From: Sulfidibacterium sp964549335
GTDB taxonomy: Bacteria > Bacteroidota > Bacteroidia > Bacteroidales > F082
Direction: 5' to 3'
DNA: 64,000 bases
NCBI GenBank assembly: GCA_964549335.1
Contig: CAZJUQ010000020.1
Coordinates: 62,001 to 126,000, forward strand
The notes beneath the pieces are model-generated. The model did no database searches. It saw only the letters and a list, made by a program, of their open reading frames with translations, and was not told where the DNA came from. Made by a program: the position numbers and the translations under genes. The first letter of the stretch is position 1; each line of letters starts with the position of its first letter. Below, in pieces: positions 35,914-44,936 of this stretch.

Positions 35914-36981
35914 TTATCTTTTTTCCAAAAGTTTTTTAGCGTCATCGTCGGTCCCTAAAATTGCGGCGAAAGCTTTTGTCTCTTCACTGTTTTCAAGAAT
36001 TATTTTCAGTATCATTGTAAGCGGAACCGAAAGGAACATACCAACAAGCCCCAGCAGGTATCCCCAAATTATTAACGAAAGAAAAACCACCAGGGTGGAG
36101 AGTCCCATGCCGCGTCCCATAACACGAGGCTCGATATAATATCCTATAAGCATGTTTGTGAAAGCATATCCCGACAATACCCAAATGGACATGGCAAAAT
36201 CTTTTTGTATCCACGCAAAAATCAAGGTCGGTATTGCGGCAACAATTGAGCCAATGTTGGGTATGTAATTGAGCAAGAAAGCTATCAATGCCCATAGTAT
36301 GGGGTACTCTATGCCGAGTATCCAAAGCCAAACCCCAATCATAACACCCGTAAGCAAACTTACCAGGGTTTTTATTACAAGATAGTGCCGTATGCTCGAT
36401 TCGATACGCGAAAGCGAACTTACCGTTTTCCTTTTTTTTGTAACTATTCCGAAAAGATTTGCCTTTAACGCAATGCTGTTCATTTCGAGCAACACAAACA
36501 TTACTATAAAAAATATCAATGCCATATTACTCATCAGGTTGCCCAGTTGACTCAATGTATTGGCGGTGTAATCAAGAACTTTGACGGGGTCGAACATATT
36601 TGAAAGATGTTCCATTGATAATTCCACACCGTAATTTTTAAGAGTGGAGTAAAGCGATTGTGAAATTTCTTGTAATCGGTTTTCGTAATTGCCCAGGTGC
36701 GATGTAAAACTGCTGATAGAGCCTCCCACTATTCCGCTCAGACCGCTAATAATTAATAAAAAGCCCAACAGCACGAGCATTACCGATAATCCGTGCGGAA
36801 CCTTTTTTTTGTCTAACCATTGAACGGGGTGCACACTGATAATACTAACGAAAGCGGCAAGTAAAAATATGGTAATAAACGATTGAGCTTCGAGAGTTGC
36901 GGCAATAATGATAAAGAGTGCCGCCAAAAATATAGTCCATCTGTAAATTTTCTCTTTAAGAAAGATATGTTCCTGTTTCAT
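35914..36981 (-). CDS. AI-2E family (PerM/YdiK-type) transporter
   Basis: A 355-residue membrane protein with about eight TMs and a soluble helical segment around 85-140 (SSFTSHLGNYENRLQEISQS). The C-terminal half carries the family pattern LWALIAFLLNYIPNIGSIVAAIPT and EPRVMGRGMGLSTLVVFLSLIIWGYLLG. Members move small molecules or ions; only some affect AI-2, so a signalling role must not be assumed. It is a single gene. Confidence 0.88.
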   Translation of the reverse strand: MKQEHIFLKEKIYRWTIFLAALFIIIAATLEAQSFITIFLLAAFVSIISVHPVQWLDKKKVPHGLSVMLVLLGFLLIISGLSGIVGGSISSFTSHLGNYENRLQEISQSLYSTLKNYGVELSMEHLSNMFDPVKVLDYTANTLSQLGNLMSNMALIFFIVMFVLLEMNSIALKANLFGIVTKKRKTVSSLSRIESSIRHYLVIKTLVSLLTGVMIGVWLWILGIEYPILWALIAFLLNYIPNIGSIVAAIPTLIFAWIQKDFAMSIWVLSGYAFTNMLIGYYIEPRVMGRGMGLSTLVVFLSLIIWGYLLGLVGMFLSVPLTMILKIILENSEETKAFAAILGTDDDAKKLLEKR

Positions 36982-37046
36982 GTGGAAAAAGATTTATTTT
37001 TAACAAAAATAGAAAACTTTTAAGAAAATTTATTTGTTGGCTGCGG

Positions 37047-39830
37047 TTATTTTTCGCGGTTTTCCAACCGGTCTTTTTCCTGTTCTTTGCTTTCGCGCAA
37101 CATATCGTCAACATTATCCATTTCGGGACTCTCTTCCACGGCTTTCCAATTAAAATTTTCGTCCAAAGGCGTAAGAGCTTTTTGTGCATCGAAAATTCTT
37201 TTATCTACCGGTAATGCCGTATAGGGGGTAAAGTCGGGATTTGAAGTAAACAGGTCCGACAGGTCTGTGGCGGCTGCATCGTATTGGTTCAGATAAGGTA
37301 TTCCCAAAATATTCCAAAATGTTTTAAAGATACTGCCGAAACTGTAATGGAAATGACCTGCATACCCTCTTTTTACCCAAGGCGAAACCGCGAGCAAAAT
37401 ACTGCGGTGGGCATCAACGTGGTCAACGCCGTTTTGGGCGTCGTCTTCCGTAATAATGATTAACATGTTTTTCCAATAGGGAGTATGTGAGAGAAATTCA
37501 ACAATGCGTCCCACGGCGAGGTCGTTGTCGGCCATATAACTTTCCCTGAAAGGGTAGCCGTCGTCAGGGCGTTCGCCGGCGCCATGGTCGTTAGGTATAA
37601 TCACGGTTAACAACGAGGGCATGGTATCGTTTCCGTTAATCCACCTCTTATTAAATTCGTCGATAAAACATTTTACCCTGTATTGATCCGGTATTCCCGT
37701 GTTGTATGTGGGATAATTTTTTGAAGTGCGGTTGTATAACGGAGCGGGAAGAGGAACGTTGGAGGGTATTCTGATGCCGAATTTTTTATATTCTTTCGAG
37801 TATGCGGCGGGGTCGAACATTACCGTAAAACCGAAATTAAAAAAGGGTATTCCGTTCCTCTCGAGGTGTTCCCACATTGAACCGGCTTCGTTGTAATCTT
37901 CGGGGTACAACGAGCCCGAAGTCCCGTTAAAACCGTATGCGCCTTTTGTCTTGTTAACTTTCCAAAAACTTCTGTTTCCACCGTAATTTGCCGGTACGGT
38001 ACTTTCTACCCACTCGTTGGGGTATGTATTTACCAGCCAGCGGTGTCCGTCGGCCGACACATCGGAATCGACATAAAAGTTGTCGCAAACGGCAAAACTC
38101 TCAGCAAGTTTAAGGTGGTTTACCATAACATCGGCATTAATAACACTGTCGGTTCTTTTTCTGTTGTAAAAGCTGACATTCCTGCCGTAACGTGCCAGAG
38201 AGGGATCGCCGTTTACATTTTTCAATTGACCCAATACCTCGTCAAAGGTTCTGTTTTCTTTCGAAATAAATACAATGTGTTTTACCGGAGAACTTTTTTC
38301 GCCGGGAAATAGCGGAACGGGATTACTTTTGTGGAGTTCCGTAACTTGTCCGTTAACCTTTTGAAAACGGAAATTGTTTTCTATAACCTTGTTTGTATAA
38401 GTTTTCAGCAGAGAGTCGTCTGGGATATCAATTATCGATACCGTTCCCTTCATCAGCGAACCTATGTATGTACCTTCGGGGCCGGGTATGTAATCTTTGC
38501 CGCCGTTTGGGCCGCTGCCGTATCCTTTGGCATTGGCAACAACAAGTTTTTTACCACCAGGCATTATGGATATTTTTGCGGGGAACCATCCTGCAGGAAT
38601 ATGTCCTATAGTCTTAAAGGTGTTCAAATCAACCACGGCAATGGCATTGATGCCCGGCTCGGCAACGAAAAGCCGTTTTTTTTCAGGTAATACCGCCAGC
38701 CCGAAAGGAATTTTGCCGCGATACCTGTCGATGCGCTTGTCCAAAGTCAGGTGTATTGTATTTATCACGCTGTCTCTATTTATGTCTATTACCGAAATAT
38801 TGTCGTTAGTGGCATTGCTCACAAAGAGGTAATTGCCGTAAATTGCCAGCGAATTGGGGCTTGACCCGCCGACAGCCGGTATTCCTTCTATTTTTTGACC
38901 TACGGGTATTCCCGTTTTGATTTTCGACACCAATTCCGGATTTTTCATGTTCGACACATCGTATCTCCAAACGCTGAAAGCATCGGGTGAATTGGGGTTG
39001 CCCAGCGGCGGGACAAACAGCGTGTCGTTGTCAATACCCTTCCTTGATAATTCGCTGTTGTATGCATATGCGGGAAAGTCGAGAAGGGTCTCTTTTAACG
39101 AGTCATTCTCTTTTTTATAAACTTTAGAATATTTGAAAACACCCGCATTAACGACAAAGAGATTTTTTTCGTCCGGGGATAAAACAATACCGAAAGGATA
39201 TATCCCCGTTTCGGCCTGCCCCACAATCTTTTTGGTTTGTGTGTTTAAGACTTTCAGCATGAAATTAGCCTGATCAACGGCAAACAGATACTTTCCGTCG
39301 GACGAAAGTATCATGTCGCCAATATATCCCTGATTATTTAACGAATCGTCACATGAGATGTAACCCTCTTTTTCACCCGTTTTCAAATCGAAAATGTAGA
39401 TAAGATTTTCTTGACCCCCCGAAACATATAACTTATTGTTGTCAGGCGATATTGCCAAACCCATAAATACCGATGCCAATACCCCTTTGTCCGTGGATGC
39501 TCCTTCGGGGATTTGTATCACGGTGGGATTTTCCGAATTTATGTCATGTATTATGGAAACGGAAACCGGTTTTACGCCCGAATTTGCAGTTACCGCCGTG
39601 GTACCGTCATTGCTAAGCGCAAGACCGTAAGGGTGAGGAGCTACCATAATGTTTTTTCCGGCAGGTGTAATAATTCTGCCGTTGGGAATAACCGTCTTTC
39701 CGCTTTTACGGATTTTGCAAAACAATTTTCCGGCCGGGGCACCTGTAAGCCACACCTCTTGCGGTATATTGCCGTTGCAAGTTGCCAAAACGGCAAATAT
39801 GATTAATGCCAATGATATAACTTTTTTCAT
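37047..39830 (-). CDS. Secreted beta-propeller (YVTN-type) phosphoesterase fusion
   Basis: 927 residues with an N-terminal signal sequence (MKKVISLALIIFAVLA). Residues about 65-470 form a seven-bladed YVTN/40-residue propeller: repeated SPDNNKLYVSGG, SSDGKYLFAVD, SPDEKNLFVVN, PEKKRLFVAEPG. Residues about 505-880 are a phosphoesterase of the acid phosphatase/phospholipase C superfamily: VFISKENRTFDEVLG (metal/nucleophile region), a DGHRW segment, VIIPNDHG and TEDDAQNGVDHVDAHR metal sites. It probably hydrolyses phosphate esters outside the cytoplasm. An LATC sequence near residue 18 is a poor lipobox. Confidence 0.85.
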   Translation of the reverse strand: MKKVISLALIIFAVLATCNGNIPQEVWLTGAPAGKLFCKIRKSGKTVIPNGRIITPAGKNIMVAPHPYGLALSNDGTTAVTANSGVKPVSVSIIHDINSENPTVIQIPEGASTDKGVLASVFMGLAISPDNNKLYVSGGQENLIYIFDLKTGEKEGYISCDDSLNNQGYIGDMILSSDGKYLFAVDQANFMLKVLNTQTKKIVGQAETGIYPFGIVLSPDEKNLFVVNAGVFKYSKVYKKENDSLKETLLDFPAYAYNSELSRKGIDNDTLFVPPLGNPNSPDAFSVWRYDVSNMKNPELVSKIKTGIPVGQKIEGIPAVGGSSPNSLAIYGNYLFVSNATNDNISVIDINRDSVINTIHLTLDKRIDRYRGKIPFGLAVLPEKKRLFVAEPGINAIAVVDLNTFKTIGHIPAGWFPAKISIMPGGKKLVVANAKGYGSGPNGGKDYIPGPEGTYIGSLMKGTVSIIDIPDDSLLKTYTNKVIENNFRFQKVNGQVTELHKSNPVPLFPGEKSSPVKHIVFISKENRTFDEVLGQLKNVNGDPSLARYGRNVSFYNRKRTDSVINADVMVNHLKLAESFAVCDNFYVDSDVSADGHRWLVNTYPNEWVESTVPANYGGNRSFWKVNKTKGAYGFNGTSGSLYPEDYNEAGSMWEHLERNGIPFFNFGFTVMFDPAAYSKEYKKFGIRIPSNVPLPAPLYNRTSKNYPTYNTGIPDQYRVKCFIDEFNKRWINGNDTMPSLLTVIIPNDHGAGERPDDGYPFRESYMADNDLAVGRIVEFLSHTPYWKNMLIIITEDDAQNGVDHVDAHRSILLAVSPWVKRGYAGHFHYSFGSIFKTFWNILGIPYLNQYDAAATDLSDLFTSNPDFTPYTALPVDKRIFDAQKALTPLDENFNWKAVEESPEMDNVDDMLRESKEQEKDRLENREK

Positions 39831-39882
39831 GCCAATATGTTTTTGTCATTGCTGTTTTTTCCCGTTTGATTTTTTATTTTTT

Positions 39883-39890
39883 CAAAAATA
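39883..39890 (-). promoter_or_regulatory. TAnnTTTG -7 box for the propeller phosphoesterase
   Basis: The minus strand reads TATTTTTG about 53 nt before the ATG, back-to-back with the tex promoter. Confidence 0.5.
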
Positions 39891-39913
39891 GGAGAATTTA
39901 GGTCACTGCTTAT

Positions 39914-39921
39914 TACTTTTG
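39914..39921 (+). promoter_or_regulatory. TAnnTTTG -7 box for tex
   Basis: TACTTTTG ends 19 nt before the ATG at 39941, which favours that ATG over the in-frame TTG at 39932. Confidence 0.55.
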
Positions 39922-39940
39922 TATTTTTAATTTGAAGAAA

Positions 39941-42082
39941 ATGGATAACACGAATGAGGCCATTAAGAATAAAATTGCCCACGAACTGGGTATAGACCTT
40001 TGGCAGGTTGAAAATACCTTGGCATTGTACAACGACGGGGCGACAGTACCTTTTATTGCTCGCTACCGCAAAGAAAAAACGGGAGGGCTTACCGACGAAA
40101 ACATATTACAACTGCTAAAAATTTTCAAACGGCTAAACGAACTGGAAGAGAGGCGCAATACCGTTCTTAACAGCATGAAAGAGCAGGGAGTATTAACCGG
40201 AGAACTGGAAAAACTGGTAAAAGAGGCAGCAACGTTACCGGCACTTGAAGATATATACTTGCCTTATAAACCCAAGCGGAAAACAAGAGGTGTTAAAGCT
40301 GTTGAGCGGGGGTTGGAACCTCTTGCCAAGATGCTGATGTCGGAGAATGTGGAGAGCGAAGAGATTGCCGCACGTAAGTTTGTAAATCCGCAACATGGTG
40401 TTGAAACAACCGCTGATGCACTGGCGGGTGCCCGCGACATTATTGCCGAGTGGATTGCCGAAACGGTATGGGTGAGGAATTTTGTACGCAGAGAGTTTCA
40501 AAGAAACGCCCTTATTGTTTCAAAAGCCGTTAAAGGCAAAGAGGAAGAGGGTGCAAAATACCGTTCGTGGTTCCATTGGGAGGAAAAGGCGGTAAAAGCT
40601 GCGCCGCATCGCATTCTTGCTATTTTCAGAGGAGAAAACGAAGGCTTTTTGAAGGTTAAAATAGAACCCGACATTGAATATGTAACCGAAGAACTTACAA
40701 GAAGGCTTGTGCGTTCGTCGCCTGCAAATGCGGAAAATAAATCCAAGGCAATAAAAGAGAGTGTGAAGAGGCTGCTTTTCCCTGCCATGGAGACCGAACT
40801 GCGCAACGAACTGAAAAAGCGTGCCGACGAAAATGCGGTAAAGGTTTTTGCCGGGAATTTGGAGCAACTTCTGCTGGCACCGCCGCTCGGAAGAAAAAAT
40901 GTCCTTGCCATTGACCCGGGATTCAGAACAGGATGCAAAGTTGTTTGCATCGACAAAAACGGCAATTTGCTTCATAACGAAACCATATATCCCCATCCCC
41001 CGAAAAATGAGGTGGCAATGGCAATAAAAAAGATAAAGAGCATGGTGGAACGCTACAAAATAGAGGCTATTGCCATAGGCAACGGCACAGCGGGACGCGA
41101 AACCGACAATTTTATCTCTCGCATACGTTTCGACAGGGAGTTGGTTGCCGTAATGGTTAACGAAGACGGAGCCTCGGTATATTCGGCATCGGCTACGGCG
41201 CGCGAAGAGTTTCCCGAATACGATATAACCGTAAGGGGTGCCGTGTCGATAGGAAGACGCCTGCAAGACCCTCTTGCCGAACTTGTTAAAATAGACCCGA
41301 AATCGTTGGGTGTAGGCCAGTATCAGCACGACGTTAACGGTAAACTGCTGAAAGAGTCGTTGCAAACCACGGTGGAACTGTGTGTTAATAAAGTGGGGGT
41401 GGAGTTGAACCTTGCAAGTAAAGAACTGCTGACCTATGTATCGGGAATAGGACCCTCGTTGGCAAAAAATATTGTTGATTACAGGATGAAAAACGGAGCT
41501 TTTAAGAACCGTGAAGAGTTGAAAAAGGTGAAGGGGCTCGGGGAAAAAGCTTTTCAACAGGCAGCGGGTTTTTTGAGAATAAAAGATGGAGAAAACCCAC
41601 TTGATGCAAGCGCGGTTCATCCCGAAAACTACAAGTTGGTGGATATGATGTCGAAAAAGGCGGGAATACCTTTAAAAGAGTTGATAAATAATAAAAAGGT
41701 AAAGAGTATTATCAAGGCAAGCGATTTTGTTAGCGCAACCGTGGGATTGCCTACCGTTAACGATATTCTCGACGAGTTGGAAAAACCCGGGCGCGACCCG
41801 AGAAAAAGACTCGAATATTTCTCTTTCGACAAAAACATAAAGACTATTGAAGATTTGTCGGAGGGAATGGTATTGCCGGCAGTTGTTACCAATCTTACCG
41901 ATTTCGGTGCTTTCGTCGATTTGGGAATACATGTTAACGGCTTGATACACAAGAGTCAAATAGCTGACGAGTATGTATTAAATCCGGCAGATTATTTGTC
42001 GCTGGGTCAACATTTGAGCGTAAAGGTGATAAGTGTTGATGTTGAGCGAAAAAGAATAGGGTTGAGTTTGAAAGGGATGTAA
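39941..42082 (+). CDS. tex: Tex-family RNA-binding transcription accessory protein
   Basis: 713 residues from ATG 39941. It contains the Tex N-terminal helical domain (ATVPFIARYRKEKTG near residue 30), a YqgF/RNase H-like domain (LAIDPGFRTGCK near 320), two helix-hairpin-helix elements (KNIVDYRMKNGAFKNREELKKVKGLG) and a C-terminal S1 domain (DLSEGMVLPAVVTNLTDFGAFVDLGIHVNGLIH). Tex binds nucleic acid and influences transcription elongation and stress tolerance. Length is slightly shorter than E. coli YhgF. Confidence 0.96.
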   Translation: MDNTNEAIKNKIAHELGIDLWQVENTLALYNDGATVPFIARYRKEKTGGLTDENILQLLKIFKRLNELEERRNTVLNSMKEQGVLTGELEKLVKEAATLPALEDIYLPYKPKRKTRGVKAVERGLEPLAKMLMSENVESEEIAARKFVNPQHGVETTADALAGARDIIAEWIAETVWVRNFVRREFQRNALIVSKAVKGKEEEGAKYRSWFHWEEKAVKAAPHRILAIFRGENEGFLKVKIEPDIEYVTEELTRRLVRSSPANAENKSKAIKESVKRLLFPAMETELRNELKKRADENAVKVFAGNLEQLLLAPPLGRKNVLAIDPGFRTGCKVVCIDKNGNLLHNETIYPHPPKNEVAMAIKKIKSMVERYKIEAIAIGNGTAGRETDNFISRIRFDRELVAVMVNEDGASVYSASATAREEFPEYDITVRGAVSIGRRLQDPLAELVKIDPKSLGVGQYQHDVNGKLLKESLQTTVELCVNKVGVELNLASKELLTYVSGIGPSLAKNIVDYRMKNGAFKNREELKKVKGLGEKAFQQAAGFLRIKDGENPLDASAVHPENYKLVDMMSKKAGIPLKELINNKKVKSIIKASDFVSATVGLPTVNDILDELEKPGRDPRKRLEYFSFDKNIKTIEDLSEGMVLPAVVTNLTDFGAFVDLGIHVNGLIHKSQIADEYVLNPADYLSLGQHLSVKVISVDVERKRIGLSLKGM

Positions 42083-42130
42083 AATTATACATGACGGCAG
42101 TAATACCGGTATCAACTGAATGCAATTGTT

Positions 42131-43057
42131 TTATCTTTTGTGCAGCACTGTTTTTTCAATGAAATCGATAATGTTTTTAACGCTGTGTGGTGAGAACATA
42201 TGAATATCATCATCTTTTTTGAACCAGGTAATTTGGCGTTTGGCATACCGCCGGGTATTTGTTTTTATTTTTTCGATGGCAAAATCCAAGTCTGTTTTAC
42301 CTTGGAGATAATCAAAAAGTTCTTTGTAACCGACGGTATTCAAAGCATTAAGGTGTCGCCACGGGAATACATTTTCGGCCTCTTGCAACCAACCCGCATT
42401 AATCATCTTGCCGGTGCGCATATTAATACGTTCGAAAAGTTCGTTTCTTGGCAGTTCCAGACCTATTTTCAAGATATTGAAATTGCGTGGTTGCGGTCTG
42501 TTTTTTCTTAACGACGAATATTTTTTTCCGGTTTGCAAACAAACTTCAATGGCACGCATGAGCCGTTTGGGGTTTTTCAAATCGACTTGATTATAAAATT
42601 CGGGGTCGAGAATTTTGAGTTGTTCTTGTAAAGCCGCTATTCCCTTTTCGTGAAAGGTGTTTTCGAGTTGTTTGCGCAGGAGTGTATCGGGGTCGGGCAG
42701 TTCGTCTATTCCGTTGCAAACGGCGTTTATGTACAATCCCGAGCCTCCCGCCATTACCACCACATTGTTATGTTTCCAAAGTTTTTCGAGCAATGACAAG
42801 ACCTCTGATTGGTATTTGGATACGTTGTATTGGTCGTGTATGGAGAGATGACCGACAAAATGGTGTTTTACCAGTTTTAACTGTGAGGGTAGAGGAGCTG
42901 CCGTGCCAATAGGTATCTCTTTGTAAAACTGGCGTGAGTCGGCCGAAATTATTTCGGTATTAAACCACCGTGCAATGCTGATTGCAATATCGGTTTTTCC
43001 CGATGCCGTCGGTCCGGTTATTACCACAAGCCATCTGTTTTTCTGATATTTTTTCAA
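42131..43057 (-). CDS. miaA: tRNA dimethylallyltransferase
   Basis: A 308-residue P-loop enzyme: GPTASGKTDIA (residues 15-25), the DSRQ motif (SADSRQFYKEIPIGTA), the GGSGLYI motif and a C-terminal QITWFKKDD region. It adds the isopentenyl group to A37 of tRNAs reading UNN codons. It is 25 nt after cca on the same strand, giving a small tRNA-maturation pair. Confidence 0.97.
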   Translation of the reverse strand: MKKYQKNRWLVVITGPTASGKTDIAISIARWFNTEIISADSRQFYKEIPIGTAAPLPSQLKLVKHHFVGHLSIHDQYNVSKYQSEVLSLLEKLWKHNNVVVMAGGSGLYINAVCNGIDELPDPDTLLRKQLENTFHEKGIAALQEQLKILDPEFYNQVDLKNPKRLMRAIEVCLQTGKKYSSLRKNRPQPRNFNILKIGLELPRNELFERINMRTGKMINAGWLQEAENVFPWRHLNALNTVGYKELFDYLQGKTDLDFAIEKIKTNTRRYAKRQITWFKKDDDIHMFSPHSVKNIIDFIEKTVLHKR

Positions 43058-43082
43058 CGTAAGGGCGGATTAAAGGTGAATT

Positions 43083-44501
43083 TTATTTTTTGGCTTTCAG
43101 ACCGAGTTTTTTACCCTCCCGGAGCATAAAGGCGAATGCTTGGTCGAAATCGTTATTCAGCTTTCCGTCGAGTATGGCTTCGCGTATTGCGGTTTTTATT
43201 TCGCCTACCGTTTTGGAGGGAGGAATTCCGAAGGTTTCCATAATAATTTCGCCGCTAATTGGGGGTTGCCAGTTACGAATACGGTCTTTTTCCTCTACTT
43301 CTACGAGTTTTTGTCTTACCAGCGTAAAGTTGTTGAGATAACGTTTTACCTTCTCTTCGTTTTTTGAAGTAATATCGGCTTCGCAAAGCAGCATTAGGTC
43401 GTCGATATCGTCGCCTGCGTCAAATAAAAGGCGTCTTATTGCCGAGTCGGTAACCACATCTTGAGCCAAGACAATAGGTCTTAAGTGGAGTTGGACAAGT
43501 TTTTGAACATACCGCATTTTGTCGTTCAGCGGCAGTCCCAAATTTTTAAAAATACCGGGGACCATTTTGGCGCCGATAAATTCGTGTCCGTGGAATGTCC
43601 AGCCCGTACCAGGTTCGAAACGTTTTGTTACGGGTTTGGCAATATCGTGCAGGAGTGCTGCCCAGCGCAACCACAGGTTGTCCGATTTTGCGGCGATATT
43701 GTCGAGTACTTGTAAAGTGTGGTAGAAGTTGTCTTTGTGAGCCATGTTTCCAATTTTTTCAACTCCTTTCAGTTCGACGAGTTTGGGGAAAATTATTTTC
43801 AATATTCCCGTATCGTCCATTAGTTTGAAGCCTGTGGAAGGTTTGCCGGCCATTATTATTTTGTTCAACTCGTCCAGGATACGCTCTTTTGATACTATTG
43901 TGAGCCGGTTTTTGTTTCTTGCGACGGCGTTAAATGTGTTTTGTTCTATTTTAAAGTCAAGTTGAGTTGCAAATCTGACGGCACGCATCATACGTAATGG
44001 GTCGTCGGAGAAGGTGATGTCGGGGTCGAGCGGAGTGCGAATAATTTTGTTTTTTAAGTCGTGAAGACCGTTAAAGGGGTCGTTCAACGAGCCGAAATCT
44101 TTTTTGTTGAGACTCAGCGAAAGGGCATTTATGGTAAAATCGCGCCGGTTTTGGTCGTCGGCAATTGTACCGTTTTCGACGATAGGTTTTCGTGAATTGC
44201 GGCGGTACGACTCTTTGCGGGCACCGACAATTTCTATCTCCCAGTCGTTGTATTTTACCATGGCTGTACCGAAGTTTTTGTAATATCTTGCCGTACTTCC
44301 TTTTCCGAAGGCGCCGGCAAGTTTTCGTGCAAAGGCAATGCCGCTGCCCACAACAACGATGTCGATATCTTTGGATGCTCTGTTTAAAAGTATGTCGCGG
44401 ACAAAGCCCCCAATGACATATGCGGGCATGCCTGTTTGAAAGGCGAGTTCCCCTATGGTTTTGAAAGGTTCGTTACTTAATATTGAATTAAATTCGTTCA
44501 T
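43083..44501 (-). CDS. cca: CCA-adding tRNA nucleotidyltransferase with HD domain
   Basis: 472 residues from ATG 44501. The class II nucleotidyltransferase head has GGFVRDILL and the catalytic acidic pair in SKDIDIVVVG (about 38-46), an RRDFTINAL motif, and RMMRAVRFATQL in the neck. A metal-binding HD domain follows (ALLHDIAKP and GHEFIGAKM). It adds or repairs CCA at tRNA 3' ends. This is needed here because tRNA-Leu at 28.3 kb has no encoded CCA. An in-frame GTG at 44507 overlaps the promoter box and is rejected. Confidence 0.96.
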   Translation of the reverse strand: MNEFNSILSNEPFKTIGELAFQTGMPAYVIGGFVRDILLNRASKDIDIVVVGSGIAFARKLAGAFGKGSTARYYKNFGTAMVKYNDWEIEIVGARKESYRRNSRKPIVENGTIADDQNRRDFTINALSLSLNKKDFGSLNDPFNGLHDLKNKIIRTPLDPDITFSDDPLRMMRAVRFATQLDFKIEQNTFNAVARNKNRLTIVSKERILDELNKIIMAGKPSTGFKLMDDTGILKIIFPKLVELKGVEKIGNMAHKDNFYHTLQVLDNIAAKSDNLWLRWAALLHDIAKPVTKRFEPGTGWTFHGHEFIGAKMVPGIFKNLGLPLNDKMRYVQKLVQLHLRPIVLAQDVVTDSAIRRLLFDAGDDIDDLMLLCEADITSKNEEKVKRYLNNFTLVRQKLVEVEEKDRIRNWQPPISGEIIMETFGIPPSKTVGEIKTAIREAILDGKLNNDFDQAFAFMLREGKKLGLKAKK

Positions 44502-44506
44502 CGGCA

Positions 44507-44514
44507 CAAAAGTA
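44507..44514 (-). promoter_or_regulatory. TAnnTTTG -7 box abutting the cca start
   Basis: The minus strand reads TACTTTTG and only 5 nt separate it from the ATG, so the transcript may be leaderless or nearly so. Confidence 0.45.
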
Positions 44515-44579
44515 ATAAAAAGTGGGGCGGTGATTTATACGCGGCGAAACATTTAATGTTATTAACAAGAGGTTGAGAA

Positions 44580-44830
44580 CCTTGAAAGTTGTGACGGATG
44601 CCGGCGCTTCTTTGTCCGGTGAACGGTTATGCAAGATTATCCGGAGGATGCACGCAGGGGAATAAAGGAGAGTGTTTGGAAGAGGGATAGACTGCGGCAG
44701 GGATGGGAGCGGCAGCCCGCAGGCGGGGGCGGTAGTGAGGCAGGCGGAGGCAGGGCTGACGTGAGGAAGCCCCTGAAAACGCCATTGCCGAACAGCGCCG
44801 CCGCCGAGGACTATTAGCGGACAGCCCGTT
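44580..44830. other. GC-rich structured spacer, candidate repeat element or ncRNA
   Basis: The 435-nt gap between cca and folP contains a stretch far more GC-rich than its surroundings. It has repeated GGCGG/AGGC blocks around 44700-44750, a compact hairpin CCCG-CAGG-CGGG near 44715 and a stem CAGGGCT/AGCCC(C)TG near 44752-44777 around a 10-nt loop. Short open frames exist on both strands, but they are Pro/Arg/Ala-rich with no start context and look spurious. The rest of the gap (44831-44936) shows nothing recognisable. Confidence 0.45.
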
Positions 44831-44936
44831 TGCCGCCCCAAGACACAGAAAGATAAAGTTGCCGGATTGATAACGTTTAGCGAAAGTTGATATTTGTATG
44901 CCGAGGGTTGTGATATTTGAAACAGTGATGAGAGAA

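Noticed and set aside
35914..36981. AI-2E transporter as part of the putative signalling cassette
   Set aside because: The family name comes from one member; most relatives move other solutes, a different gene lies between, and no LuxS or AI-2 gene is visible here.
37047..39830. Lipoprotein assignment for the propeller phosphoesterase (LATC near residue 18)
   Set aside because: Thr at the -1 position does not fit the lipobox; an ordinary signal peptide is as likely.
40520..41620. 366-codon minus-strand frame within tex
   Set aside because: Tex motifs (YqgF, HhH, S1) are in order on the plus strand; the opposite frame is Phe/His/Cys-rich noise despite its length.
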